DNA of 64,000 nt from Sphingobacteriaceae bacterium GW460-11-11-14-LB5 (lineage in GTDB: Bacteria > Bacteroidota > Bacteroidia > Sphingobacteriales > Sphingobacteriaceae), in contig CP021237.1 in assembly GCA_002151545.1 (NCBI GenBank), positions 744,001 through 808,000 on the forward strand. The letters are read 5' to 3'. This document shows, one piece after another, positions 34,042-42,803 of the stretch (positions within the stretch are counted from its first letter, which is position 1; each line of letters opens with the position of its first letter). The notes under the pieces were generated by a model, which saw only the letters and a program-made list of their open reading frames with translations, searched no databases and was not told the origin of the DNA. Made by a program: the position numbers and the translations under genes.

Positions 34042-35037
34042 ATGAAACTAGTATCCTATAAAACCGAAGACAGAGAGCATCTTGGTGTGTTTGTAAATGG
34101 GCATATTTATAATTTAAATAGCTGTGATAAGCTTATTCCTGATAACATGAGCGAATTTCTGCAAGGAGGCGAAGTGTTAATGGAAAGAGCAAAAAGGATA
34201 GACGATCAAATAAAGGATGGTAGTTTAGCGGCTAAAGAAGAAATTTTTTACGAAATTTTGGCCCCTGTTCCACACCCGACCAGTTGTCGCGATGGATACG
34301 CTTTCAGACAGCATGTTGCTGCGGCACGTAGGAACAGGAAGGTTGATATGATCCCGCAATTTGATGAGTATCCAATCTTTTATTTTACCAATCACAATGC
34401 TATTCAGGGTACTGGCGAAATTGAATGTATGCCAGATCATTTTGATAAACTGGATTTCGAACTAGAAATTGCTATTGTTATAGGTAAAAAAGGTAGAAAT
34501 ATTAAAGCTGCCGAGGCAGATGAATACATTGCCGGTTATATGGTGATGAACGACATGAGTGCCCGTACCTTGCAAATGGAAGAGATGTTGCTGAATTTAG
34601 GCCCTGCAAAAGGAAAAGATTTTTCTACCGTAATTGGTCCGTGGTTGGTAACTCCTGATGAACTATTGCAATATAAAGTGGCACCTAAAGCAGGACACGT
34701 TGGTCATGCTTACGATCTTAAAATGACCTGCAGGGTAAATGGCATTGAGGTTTCAAAAGGAAATGCTGCTGATATGGACTGGACTTTTGCCGAAATTATT
34801 GAGCGTTGTGCTTATGGCGTAGATATTCTTCCGGGTGATGTAATTGGTTCAGGAACAGTGGGTACAGGTTGTTTTTTAGAGTTAAACGGAACAGGGTTAC
34901 TTAACGATCCAAATTATAAAGTGCAGTGGTTACAGCCGGGCGATGTTGTAGAGATGGAAATTACAGGTCTGGGCGCTTTAACCAATACGATTACAAAAGC
35001 CAATACCGATTTTTCGATCCTGGCGTTGAAGAAGTAA
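34042..35037 (+). CDS. fumarylacetoacetate hydrolase family protein
   Basis: The ATG at 34042 gives a 331-residue protein (MKLVSYKTEDREHLGVFVNG). A TTG at 34006 in frame would add twelve residues that look non-coding, so it was not chosen. The FAH-family core shows PVPHPTSCRDGYAFRQH, LDFELEIAIVIGKKGRNIKA with the metal-binding Glu residues (ELEIA), and VMNDMSARTLQMEE. Near the end are GSGTVGTGCFLELNG and WLQPGDVVEMEITGLG. With hmgA and hppD close by, it probably hydrolyses fumarylacetoacetate, the last step of tyrosine breakdown; the family also includes other acylpyruvases. Confidence 0.88.
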   Translation: MKLVSYKTEDREHLGVFVNGHIYNLNSCDKLIPDNMSEFLQGGEVLMERAKRIDDQIKDGSLAAKEEIFYEILAPVPHPTSCRDGYAFRQHVAAARRNRKVDMIPQFDEYPIFYFTNHNAIQGTGEIECMPDHFDKLDFELEIAIVIGKKGRNIKAAEADEYIAGYMVMNDMSARTLQMEEMLLNLGPAKGKDFSTVIGPWLVTPDELLQYKVAPKAGHVGHAYDLKMTCRVNGIEVSKGNAADMDWTFAEIIERCAYGVDILPGDVIGSGTVGTGCFLELNGTGLLNDPNYKVQWLQPGDVVEMEITGLGALTNTITKANTDFSILALKK

Positions 35038-35088
35038 ATCCGCGCTTGAATAATGTGTTCCTAATTCTGAATTCATTTCATGATCTTT

Positions 35089-35220
35089 TTTCTATTAGAT
35101 GTTATCAATGATAAAATCTAATAGAAAAGTCGTCATCTCGACTGAAGCGCAGTGTAATGGAGAGATCTATGATAGATTTCTCGACTACGCTTCACTCCGC
35201 TCGAAAGGACGATCTTTTTA
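35089..35220. repeat. two hairpin units after the FAH gene
   Basis: A perfect 12-bp inverted repeat, tttctattagat (35089-35100) and atctaatagaaa (35116-35127), is followed by a repeat unit from cgtcatctcgactgaagcg to cgctcgaaaggacgatc (35129-35215). The second has arms containing gtcatctcgac and ctcgaaaggac with an internal gagatctatgatagatttctc. Confidence 0.55.
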
Positions 35221-35268
35221 AAGTTTTAATCGCCATTTAATCCTTTCAAATAGTAAACTTAACTACCT

Positions 35269-36156
35269 GTGCTAACTTTAAATACCTCTGACTTAAGCCC
35301 TGTAGAATTGCAAAATTATTTGCAATATGCTATCGCTCCGCGGCCGATTTGCTTTGCCTCCACTATTGATGCCGAAGGGAATATTAATTTAAGTCCCTTC
35401 AGTTTCTTTAATATGTTTAGCACAAATCCACCGATCTGCATTTTTTCCCCGTCGAGAAGGGTGCGTGATAATACCACCAAACATAGCCTTGAAAATGTAT
35501 TGCAGGTTAAAGAGTGTGTAATCAATATTGTAAATTACGATATGGTGCAGCAAATGAGTTTGGCCAGTACCGAATATGCGAAAGGCGTAAACGAGTTCGA
35601 GAAAGCAGGATTTACCATGTTGAAATCTGATCTGGTTAGTCCGCCAAGGGTGGCCGAAGCACCGGTACAGTTTGAATGTATTGTAAATGAGGTAATTTCA
35701 TTGGGCGATCATCACGGTGCTGGCAACCTGGTTCTGGCTGAAATAAAAGTGATTCACATTAATGAAGCTATTTTAGACGAAAACGGCCGGATTGATCAGG
35801 AAAAAATCGACCTTGTAGCCCGTTTAGGTGGTGATTGGTATTGTAGGGTTACAGGCGACAATTTGTTTAAAGTGGCTAAACCCCTGGCTAAATTAGGCAT
35901 AGGTGTTGACCGCTTGCCACATTCGGTCCGTTTTTCTAAAGTATTGTCTGGAAATGATCTCGGCATGTTAGGAAATGTTGAACATTTGCCGAGTGACGAA
36001 GAAATCGATTTGATCAATACCCACGCCGAGGTAAAAGAAGTGCTCGATGCAACCATAGGAGATGCAACCAACCGTGAAAGGGAACTACACGAACTGGCCA
36101 AAAAGTTTCTTCATCATGGAGCGGTAGAACTTGCTTTAAAGGTTGTTTTGCTTTAA
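35269..36156 (+). CDS. flavin reductase family (FMN-binding split barrel) protein
   Basis: The protein has 295 residues and a GTG start at 35269, chosen because homologues begin with MLT-type sequence. The flavin-reductase-like split barrel (about 15-200) shows YLQYAIAPRPICFASTIDAEG, NINLSPFSFFNMFSTNPPIC and RRVRDNTTKHSLENV. The C-terminal 90 residues are helical. Such proteins bind FMN and reduce flavin with NAD(P)H, often for a partner oxygenase. It follows the tyrosine-catabolism genes, but a functional link is only positional. The OmdA-like gene starts 25 bases on. Confidence 0.85.
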   Translation: MLTLNTSDLSPVELQNYLQYAIAPRPICFASTIDAEGNINLSPFSFFNMFSTNPPICIFSPSRRVRDNTTKHSLENVLQVKECVINIVNYDMVQQMSLASTEYAKGVNEFEKAGFTMLKSDLVSPPRVAEAPVQFECIVNEVISLGDHHGAGNLVLAEIKVIHINEAILDENGRIDQEKIDLVARLGGDWYCRVTGDNLFKVAKPLAKLGIGVDRLPHSVRFSKVLSGNDLGMLGNVEHLPSDEEIDLINTHAEVKEVLDATIGDATNRERELHELAKKFLHHGAVELALKVVLL

Positions 36157-36181
36157 ATTTATTAAAGGTAATTTATAAGTT

Positions 36182-36787
36182 ATGCATACAATTGTTCAGG
36201 TAGATCAGTACATCATTAATTCGGCAGCATTTGCGATCCCCATTTTAGATCATTTAAGAAATCTGGTACATAAGGCCGATGCACGGATTGAAGAAAAAAT
36301 GAAGTGGAGCATGCCATTTTTTGATTTTAAAGGCACGGTTTGCCATATGGCATCCTTTAAACACCATTGTGCTTTTGGTTTCTGGAAAGGTTCGTTAATG
36401 CAGGATGAGTATGGCATTTTCAAAGAACGTTCTGAAGCGATGGGTTTTTTGGGGAAAATAACTTCTTTAGAGGATTTGCCTTCGGATGAGATCCTGATTG
36501 CGTATATACAACAGGCCATTCAATTAAATGAGGATAATGTAAAATTGCCGGCAAAACCAAAGTCTGCAGAAAAGAAAGAACTGGTTATACCAGAATATTT
36601 AATGGAAGCTTTACAGGAAGATCCTGAGGCATTGGCGGTTTTTCAGAATTTTAGCACATCCAATAAAAAAGATTATGTATTGTGGCTTGAAGAAGCTAAA
36701 ACAGAAGCTACCAGACAAAAAAGACTGGTTACCACATTGGTATGGCTTGCAGAAGGCAAAACAAGAATGTGGAAATATAAAAAGTAA
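36182..36787 (+). CDS. YdeI/OmpD-associated (OmdA) family protein
   Basis: A 201-residue protein with a DUF1801-like N-terminal part (FAIPILDHLRNLVHKADARIEEKMKWSMPFFDFKGTVCHMASFKHHC), then the OmdA-type C-terminus: IPEYLMEALQEDPEALAVFQNFSTSNKKDYVLWLEEAK with a basic TRQKRL. The family has no settled biochemical role. No signal peptide, so cytoplasmic. It follows the flavin reductase gene closely and converges with the NlpC/P60 gene. Confidence 0.82.
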   Translation: MHTIVQVDQYIINSAAFAIPILDHLRNLVHKADARIEEKMKWSMPFFDFKGTVCHMASFKHHCAFGFWKGSLMQDEYGIFKERSEAMGFLGKITSLEDLPSDEILIAYIQQAIQLNEDNVKLPAKPKSAEKKELVIPEYLMEALQEDPEALAVFQNFSTSNKKDYVLWLEEAKTEATRQKRLVTTLVWLAEGKTRMWKYKK

Positions 36788-36788
36788 G

Positions 36789-37334
36789 TTATATAATACT
36801 TACAATTTTCATGAAACGGGCCTTATAATGGCCATCAAGATCCGTAATGGTTACCTGATGCGCTTTACCCGAAGAGGCATGGATAAACTTGATCCCATTT
36901 TCATCAATAGAATAAACAATCCCAACATGGCCTATTCTTCTTATTCTTGAATTACTGCCTGTAAAAATCAATACATCGCCTACTTTGGCGTTTTCCAGGC
37001 TGGTTTCTTTACCCGCGTAGCTAAACTCGCGTGAAGAACGTGGAACCTTAAAACCAAAATTACTGAAAACATAACTCACAAAACCTGAACAATCAAAGCC
37101 AACTTTGGGATTGCTTGTTGCATAACGATAGGGGATACCTAACATACTTTTAGCAAATTCGATTAAACTTTCAGACTGGTTAGCCGGCGAATGGTTTGAT
37201 GATTTCTCCTCTTTAGGCAGGCTGGCAACAAGTTTTTTAACTAATTCCTGGTATTGAGCCGGGATGATGGTTTGGGCTTTTCCTGCCGTGGCAGACAAAA
37301 TGAAAAACGCAATCGGGACTATTATTTTCTTCAT
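36789..37334 (-). CDS. NlpC/P60 (C40) cell-wall peptidase, exported
   Basis: Starting at ATG 37334, the 181-residue product begins with a signal peptide (MKKIIVPIAFFILSATAGKAQ). An upstream in-frame ATG at 37472 would put 46 extra residues before this peptide and was rejected. The C40 domain has FAKSMLGIPYRYATSNPKVGFDCSGFVSYVF (catalytic Cys) and RRIGHVGIVYSI with the catalytic His. The third polar residue is in IKFIHASSGK. It probably cleaves D-Glu-diaminopimelate bonds in peptidoglycan peptides. Confidence 0.88.
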   Translation of the reverse strand: MKKIIVPIAFFILSATAGKAQTIIPAQYQELVKKLVASLPKEEKSSNHSPANQSESLIEFAKSMLGIPYRYATSNPKVGFDCSGFVSYVFSNFGFKVPRSSREFSYAGKETSLENAKVGDVLIFTGSNSRIRRIGHVGIVYSIDENGIKFIHASSGKAHQVTITDLDGHYKARFMKIVSII

Positions 37335-37403
37335 ATGTTGGAACCAAAGATATAAAAAATATCCAAAGTCGATTAAAATGTTGAAAATGAGTGCAAATAA
37401 AAC

Positions 37404-37533
37404 GAGGCTGTATCCTAAATATAGGATTGTCATCCTGAGTCTGTTGAAGGACCTTGTTGAAATGTCTCGCAAGACGTTTCGGGAAGCTCAACATGACAAA
37501 TTCGAATGGAATTACAACTTAGGATACAGCCTC
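37404..37533. repeat. palindrome-bounded gtcatcctgag repeat
   Basis: Bounded by a perfect 14-bp inverted repeat, gaggctgtatccta (37404-37417) and taggatacagcctc (37520-37533). The interior has attgtcatcctgagtctgtt and gggaagctcaacatgacaaa, the typical repeat core. It could form a long stem between the C40 and DUF4870 genes. Confidence 0.75.
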
Positions 37534-37548
37534 TTCTGATTAAAATAT

Positions 37549-37923
37549 TTAAATACTTGGGAACATGGTTTGTGCCCGCTCTCCAATTAATGGAATAGGT
37601 TTTTTTTCGCCCTGGAATGCAGCAATTAGTCCGATAATCCACAATACGAACAATCCAATTTGAACAATGCGGAGTATATAAACGGCATCTATAAAACCAG
37701 TTGCAAAAATTAAAGGAATTAAAAATAAGCTTAAACCCCAGCTCACAACAGTTGATACCAGATGGAACAGCAGCGTTTGTTTTAAATGGTATCTGCTCAA
37801 TTCGGTCTGATTATCTTTATACATGGCGAAATAGGCAATTAACCAGCCAATAAACCAAAAGTAGCTTATTATTGCGGCATTTTTTCCATTGTCGGCTGTT
37901 TTAAAAGGAGAGTTTGTTTCCAT
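37549..37923 (-). CDS. DUF4870 family membrane protein
   Basis: A 124-residue protein with the DUF4870 pattern: NAAIISYFWFIGWLIAYFAMYKDN, then LSRYHLKQTLLFHLVSTVVSWGLSLFLIPLIF. A third membrane segment is AVYILRIVQIGLFVLWIIGLIAAFQGEKKPIPLIGE. Function unknown; this family is a common small inner-membrane protein. Single gene, opposite to nothing nearby on the plus strand. Confidence 0.85.
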   Translation of the reverse strand: METNSPFKTADNGKNAAIISYFWFIGWLIAYFAMYKDNQTELSRYHLKQTLLFHLVSTVVSWGLSLFLIPLIFATGFIDAVYILRIVQIGLFVLWIIGLIAAFQGEKKPIPLIGERAQTMFPSI

Positions 37924-37973
37924 AGGTTTTTAGTTTTTCGATTTAGCATGTAAATTACTAAATAATATGGATA

Positions 37974-38675
37974 TTATGGTGTGGTAACAGCAACAGGCAA
38001 AATCTTTCCATTAAAAAATTTATGTCCGGTTTTTGCAAAACCAGCAACGTATTTTCCCATTTCGAAGGCCATAACCGGACTTTGGTATCCAGGGAAAGCA
38101 GCTTCGAGCATTTCAGTTTGTGCTGAGCCCAAAGCGAGGCAGTTTATTTTAATTCCTGTTTCAGCCAATTCAAATGCTAAACATTCTGTTAAGGTATGTA
38201 GTGCCGCTTTACTTGCAGAATAAGCCGAAAGGCCCGGGAATTTAACGCTTCCTTGAAAACCGCCCATACTTCCAATGTTTACAATATGGCTTCCAGCTTG
38301 CATTAATGGTAAAATACTTTGGATCATCCTGAAATGCGAAATCACATTGCTTTGCAACATCTCGCCAAGGTCAATTTCGGTAGTTTCTAAAAAAGGTTTA
38401 TTAATTAGGGCTCCTGCGTTATTAATCAGGATATCAACAGTCCCTAATCGTTCTTTTAAAAACGGAATTAATGCAGCGTAATCGTCATTTACAATATCAA
38501 ATTCTACTGGTAAAAGTGTACAGTCGGGATTAATGCCTTTAGCAATTTCTAAGAGTTTACGCAGTTTATCGGCAGATCGGGCAATGGCTACAATTTTGTT
38601 CTCTTTCTGTAAGCTAAATTCTAAAGCAGTTTCAAAACCAATTCCACTACTTGCACCTGTAATTATAATGTTCAT
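37974..38675 (-). CDS. short-chain dehydrogenase/reductase
   Basis: A 233-residue SDR. The cofactor-binding motif is ITGASSGIGFETALEF (about 4-19), NNAG in ILINNAGALINKPF, and the catalytic Ser/Tyr/Lys in NIGSMGG and LSAYSASKAALHTL. The RSADK segment after the second strand suggests NADP binding (Arg after strand 2). Substrate unknown. Located between repeats upstream of the hydroxylase gene's 3' end. Confidence 0.9.
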   Translation of the reverse strand: MNIIITGASSGIGFETALEFSLQKENKIVAIARSADKLRKLLEIAKGINPDCTLLPVEFDIVNDDYAALIPFLKERLGTVDILINNAGALINKPFLETTEIDLGEMLQSNVISHFRMIQSILPLMQAGSHIVNIGSMGGFQGSVKFPGLSAYSASKAALHTLTECLAFELAETGIKINCLALGSAQTEMLEAAFPGYQSPVMAFEMGKYVAGFAKTGHKFFNGKILPVAVTTP

Positions 38676-38788
38676 TAAAAAAAGTTAAAATTGTTGGGTA
38701 TTTAAGAGATGAGTTCGTCATGCTGAATTTATTTCAGCATCTATTTGTATTAAACATATCATAAAATTAATAAAATTAAAGGTATGGG

Positions 38789-40570
38789 TCAATCCTCCAC
38801 AATCAACTGGCTTACCGGGTTTTTAATTACATGCAAACCATCACTGATTAATTTGCTGTGATCAAGCTCCCTGCCAGCTTTGATTTCCAGATAAACCTGA
38901 ATTTCTTTTTCCAGCTGATGATAAATCTTTTTATGGTAAATAATTTCCAGAATTTCCAATGCACAAAGCCAGTCCTGCCTGTGGTTCGTTTTAAGTTGTG
39001 CAAAGATTTCGGCAAGCTGATCCAAACCTTCGCCACTTTCCCTAATCGCACGAACTGTTTGGTATAAACCGTGCAGTTTTAATGTTTTATCATCGTAAAC
39101 AATCTGATGCGTTTTCTCATTGCTTATTAAAGTAATCTCCTCGTAGGCGTCTTTATCGGCGGCACCATTAAAAACTGAAACAATCGTTTCACCTATCGCC
39201 ATATCGTAAATGCCCCATTCGGGTTTAAACAAGATGTTTCCATTACCTTCTGTAACCCTACAATCTTTAAAGGCAATTAAAAGAAGCTTATCGTTTTCTG
39301 TAATAATATCCTTAACTGTACCAATTACTTTAATGCCGCTTTCAAATATAAGTTCAGCCTTTTCGCCTAAAATTACCCCCAGGGTTTGTAAATCATTGGG
39401 CTTGTAATCTTCTAATGCCTTTACAGCATCTTTTAACTTACCCACAGGAGACGAAAAACCGTCAGCATGGTAGTGTTTTCCATGACCTGCTAATTGCTTT
39501 CCGTTAAATGCCAGTGCCGAAGGACCAGTTGTTTTAATAAAAGTGACCTCATCTTTTGTACCCACACCAATATCGGTAAAAACACCGCTTACTTGTAAAC
39601 CCGAGCTATAAACAGCCGTGGCCACATTTTTACAGGCAATTGCTTTCATAATGCTTTCTGTTCCACCTTTTCTAAAGGCCATGGTGTTGGCAAAAGTTTC
39701 CAGAACATCAATCAGGTTTTGGAATGTTTCGGTTACAAAAAGCTGCGGTTGTGGTTTTGTAATATCGTAGGCATAGTTAATCGTATCAATGTTGTACCAA
39801 AGTTTCTCCACATCACTTTGCATGCAGGTTGCACTTTCACCAATAGAAGAAAGCAAGCCCGCGCCATAAATTTTAGGGTTCTCTAAAGTACCAATTAAAC
39901 CATATTCAACTGTCCACCAGTGTAAGCGGCCAAGTAAAGCCATTTCAGAAGGCTCGCCCATATTTTCACTAATGTAGCGCAATTCCTTTTCTGCTTTTGC
40001 AATCTGAAATTCATCAGCATCTACAGCTTCTTTCAAAATCGATAGTTTCCTGATGGCTTCGTAAAGTTCAAAATCTTTAGCCGAAAACATGGCTTTGGCA
40101 CCAATCGAGCCAAAATAACTTAAATAATTGTTGTAATCGGTATCGGCGATAATTGGGGCGTGGCCAGCACTTTCGTGTATAATATCGGGGGCTGGTGTAT
40201 ATTCGATGTGGTTAATCTGACGGATATCTGCCGCAATAACCAGTACACGGTAAGCCTGATACTCCATAAATGCTGCTGGCGGAATAAAACCATCAACGGT
40301 AACAGCTCCCCAGCCAATCTTGCCCAGGTTATCGTTCATGGTTTTCAGATCGGGAATGTGTTCAATACTCAAACCAGCTCGCTGTAAGCCTTTTATATAT
40401 GGGTAATAAGCAACATTTTTAAGATAACTATAATTCTGGCGCATCACATAACGCCACACCGCCTGATCGATTGGTGTATATTTTTCGTAATTCTGGTCAA
40501 CAATAAATTGCTTTAAATGATTGGGCAATTTCGTTACCTGCGCATTATTAAAATCATTAAAATGGCTCAT
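38789..40570 (-). CDS. aromatic amino acid (phenylalanine 4-)hydroxylase, long form
   Basis: A 593-residue protein, about twice the length of the short bacterial PhhA. The catalytic core is in the first ~330 residues: YTPIDQAVWRYVMRQNY, then IPDLKTMNDNLGKIGWGAVTVDGFIPPAAFMEYQ. The iron-binding site is PDIIHESAGHAPIIADTDYN with both His ligands and the later LHWWTVEYGLIG Glu. The C-terminal ~260 residues form an unassigned domain seen in the long Bacteroidota form. It hydroxylates phenylalanine to tyrosine with tetrahydropterin, feeding the HppD/HmgA pathway. Confidence 0.9.
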   Translation of the reverse strand: MSHFNDFNNAQVTKLPNHLKQFIVDQNYEKYTPIDQAVWRYVMRQNYSYLKNVAYYPYIKGLQRAGLSIEHIPDLKTMNDNLGKIGWGAVTVDGFIPPAAFMEYQAYRVLVIAADIRQINHIEYTPAPDIIHESAGHAPIIADTDYNNYLSYFGSIGAKAMFSAKDFELYEAIRKLSILKEAVDADEFQIAKAEKELRYISENMGEPSEMALLGRLHWWTVEYGLIGTLENPKIYGAGLLSSIGESATCMQSDVEKLWYNIDTINYAYDITKPQPQLFVTETFQNLIDVLETFANTMAFRKGGTESIMKAIACKNVATAVYSSGLQVSGVFTDIGVGTKDEVTFIKTTGPSALAFNGKQLAGHGKHYHADGFSSPVGKLKDAVKALEDYKPNDLQTLGVILGEKAELIFESGIKVIGTVKDIITENDKLLLIAFKDCRVTEGNGNILFKPEWGIYDMAIGETIVSVFNGAADKDAYEEITLISNEKTHQIVYDDKTLKLHGLYQTVRAIRESGEGLDQLAEIFAQLKTNHRQDWLCALEILEIIYHKKIYHQLEKEIQVYLEIKAGRELDHSKLISDGLHVIKNPVSQLIVED

Positions 40571-40704
40571 GGTTAATTTGAAAATAAGTTGGTCGGCAGC
40601 TAAGTTAGGATGTTGTTTTTATCTTATCAAGAAAGCGGCTGCATAAATTAACAGGTTAAAGTAATAAAGGTTTTAGGGGGGTAAAAAGATGGATTAATCA
40701 TTAG

Positions 40705-41190
40705 AAAAGATGCTGTGGTATTTCATAGGGAAGCTTCGGTCGGGCTGTTCGCTGTATTCCCGATGAAGAATCGGGGGATGCCGCTTCCATCCCGTTTAGT
40801 TACAAAGGCTTGTGCTGATAAATTAGGTTTTTTAGGCAGTTCGCTGCAAAACGAAAATAGTAGCAAATATTGGCCACCTAAACCCGACTGGCGCGTAAAG
40901 CCTGGAACGAGGCACGAGTGAGGACTTGAAGCAAAGGCGGGACAGTAGAAACCGAAGTGCTTGTGGCCTGCTTTCCAAAAAAACATCGAAAATATTAAGG
41001 CTTTGGTGGAAAGGTGCTGTGGTATTTCATCGGGAAGCTTCGGTCGGGCTGTTCGCTGTATCCCCGATGAAGAATCGGGGGATGCCGCTTCCATCCCGTT
41101 TAGGAACAAAGGCTGGTGCTGATGAATTAGGTTTTTTAGGCAGTTGGCTGCAAAACGAAAATAGTAGCAAATATTGGCCACCTAAACTGC
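40705..41190 (+). repeat. two direct copies of a long cccgct-type repeat
   Basis: Two copies begin with gctgtggtatttcat at 40712 and 41016 (304 bases apart). They share ggaagcttcggtcgggctgt, cccgatgaagaatcggggga, gccgcttccatcccgttta and caaatattggccacctaaac. The first copy continues with ggaacgaggcacgagtgagg. The longest open frames here run through both copies and are repeat artefacts. This explains the 40571-41237 gap. Confidence 0.8.
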
Positions 41191-41237
41191 GCCACAAATA
41201 TTCCGTGCCTCCGTGGCAAAACCATTGCCGAGGGTTA

Positions 41238-41750
41238 TTAATGTTTCTTACCTGCTTTTTTGCCCCCTATTTTTTTAACGCTAAACGTAAAATAGTGCTG
41301 ATACAGGTAACTGAAAAGTGCCATTAAAACCGATACCAGTATTCTCGAAAGCATGGCTAAAGTTGGGTAATCTCTTAACAGTTCCAGCAAAAACTTCAAT
41401 AAAACATAATTGGCCAGTATGTTAATGAACTGAAGGTTTAAAAACCGGAAAAGCTGAACCCTGCCCTTTAATTCGCTATGTGTAAATATGATGTATTTGT
41501 TGAGTAAAAAACTGGTGGGGATGGCAATGGCATAATCGACTAATAATGATGCGGTTTCTCTCTGAAGCACAATTACGCCAAAATCTACCTCTTCGGTTTT
41601 AAAAATGAAAAAGTAAGCAAAATAATAACTTAAGATTCCCAGCAGCAAAGTGCCACCACCAGTGGCCAGGTACCTGAAATTATGTAAGGAAATAAAATTT
41701 TTAAAAGGAGGGTGAAAAAAATCTATGACGGCTAAAATTATTTTGCGCAT
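41238..41750 (-). CDS. GtrA family membrane protein
   Basis: A 170-residue protein with about four membrane segments: near 28-50 (RYLATGGGTLLLGILSYYFAYFFIF), 68-90, 105-125 and 133-155. The opening FKNFISLHNFRYLATGGG matches the GtrA family, whose members help move lipid-linked sugars across the membrane in glycan modification. No glycosyltransferase or flippase partner is adjacent. Confidence 0.82.
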   Translation of the reverse strand: MRKIILAVIDFFHPPFKNFISLHNFRYLATGGGTLLLGILSYYFAYFFIFKTEEVDFGVIVLQRETASLLVDYAIAIPTSFLLNKYIIFTHSELKGRVQLFRFLNLQFINILANYVLLKFLLELLRDYPTLAMLSRILVSVLMALFSYLYQHYFTFSVKKIGGKKAGKKH

Positions 41751-41804
41751 TACTTAAAACGGTTCGTTGTGGTTATTGGGCATACATCAAATTACATAAG
41801 CGGT

Positions 41805-41885
41805 CGTCATCCTATCCCGTAACTTCGGGATCAGGATCTTTTCCTGCGGTCAAGATGCTGAAACGAGTTCAACAGGACGTGGTGG
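41805..41885. repeat. gtcatcctatcccg repeat unit
   Basis: cggtcgtcatcctatcccg leads to aacttcgggatcaggatctt and then tgctgaaacgagttcaacag, gacg. It is another copy of the palindromic family that surrounds catcctgag and ctcaggatgac. Confidence 0.5.
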
Positions 41886-41977
41886 CCTTGAAATATGCAA
41901 TTATTGTGCACCTTTTATTGTTGGGCGCAATTTACAATTATATTTTTATTGCCACAGTAATAAGATCATTTATACAA

Positions 41978-42667
41978 TTACTCATTATTGGTGTAATACG
42001 TAGATTGCGCAACAAAATCAATCACTGCACACCAGGTATAAGAGGGGTGGGGCTGTATGCTTACCCCAACGGTATTGAGCTTGTATTTCTGATCGAGTAA
42101 ATTAAAACGGTGACCAAGGGAAGGTACACCACAATCTAATAATAAGTGGCAAACAATATCTAAACTGTTCGAGTAACCAAAATCGATATTCTCGCTCATA
42201 GCCTTATTGGGGAAGTATCGGGATAATCGTTTCGAAAATTTATCGCCGTTACTGCTTTCGTGTGTATCGAGATTATTCCTGTTTAAATCCTGTGCATGGC
42301 TCCGGCTTAACGAAGTTAATTTATCATCAGGGTAAAACATCTGCAGGTTTTTTACGCCACGTAAATGTTTAAGTAAAGAGGTGTAATAGGAATTATTTCT
42401 GGTAATCCGGAGTTCATTGTAATTTCTGTACTTCCGCACTTTAGCATTGTAGTTATTGATGTAGTCTTCTAAAAACGTATAATAAAACTTTTCGCCATCA
42501 ATGCGGATCAGGTTCATATACATCACAATGTTTTTTTCTTCATTGCTTAAATAAGAAGCATTTGCGGCCGTATTGGCCTTGCGAAATTCGGCATCAGTCC
42601 ATTTTTGGGCCTTAGCCTGACTGGCAAAAAATAAGAGTAAAAGAATGGGTAGAAGTTTTTTAAACAT
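41978..42667 (-). CDS. CAP/SCP-domain exported protein
   Basis: A 229-residue protein with signal peptide (MFKKLLPILLLLFFASQAKAQ). The CAP domain shows LTSLSRSHAQDLNRNNLDTHESSNGDKF with the conserved His pair region, then AMSENIDFGYSNSLDIVCHLLLDCG and PSLGHRFNLLDQKYKLNTVGV, ending in a Trp-Cys-rich strand. CAP proteins in bacteria are secreted; function varies. It is monocistronic. Confidence 0.85.
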   Translation of the reverse strand: MFKKLLPILLLLFFASQAKAQKWTDAEFRKANTAANASYLSNEEKNIVMYMNLIRIDGEKFYYTFLEDYINNYNAKVRKYRNYNELRITRNNSYYTSLLKHLRGVKNLQMFYPDDKLTSLSRSHAQDLNRNNLDTHESSNGDKFSKRLSRYFPNKAMSENIDFGYSNSLDIVCHLLLDCGVPSLGHRFNLLDQKYKLNTVGVSIQPHPSYTWCAVIDFVAQSTYYTNNE

Positions 42668-42803
42668 AGGACGATTTTCATGGATAACGTCTTTTAATTT
42701 TTTTTATTTCTCGTTTGTTAAAAATAATATCGAGTAAGCAATTAGTTACAGCATTTACCTCATTAAGCAATATGAATATTCGTAATTTTATTTTCATAAA
42801 ACG

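Noticed and set aside
36789..37472. Longer form of the NlpC/P60 protein from 37472
   Set aside because: The extra 46 residues precede a perfect signal peptide and overlap the dispersed repeat at 37404-37533.
40723..41327. Open frames of 133-152 residues on both strands
   Set aside because: They run through both copies of the cccgct-type repeat and translate the same repeat twice (for example FHREASVGLFAV). They are repeat artefacts.
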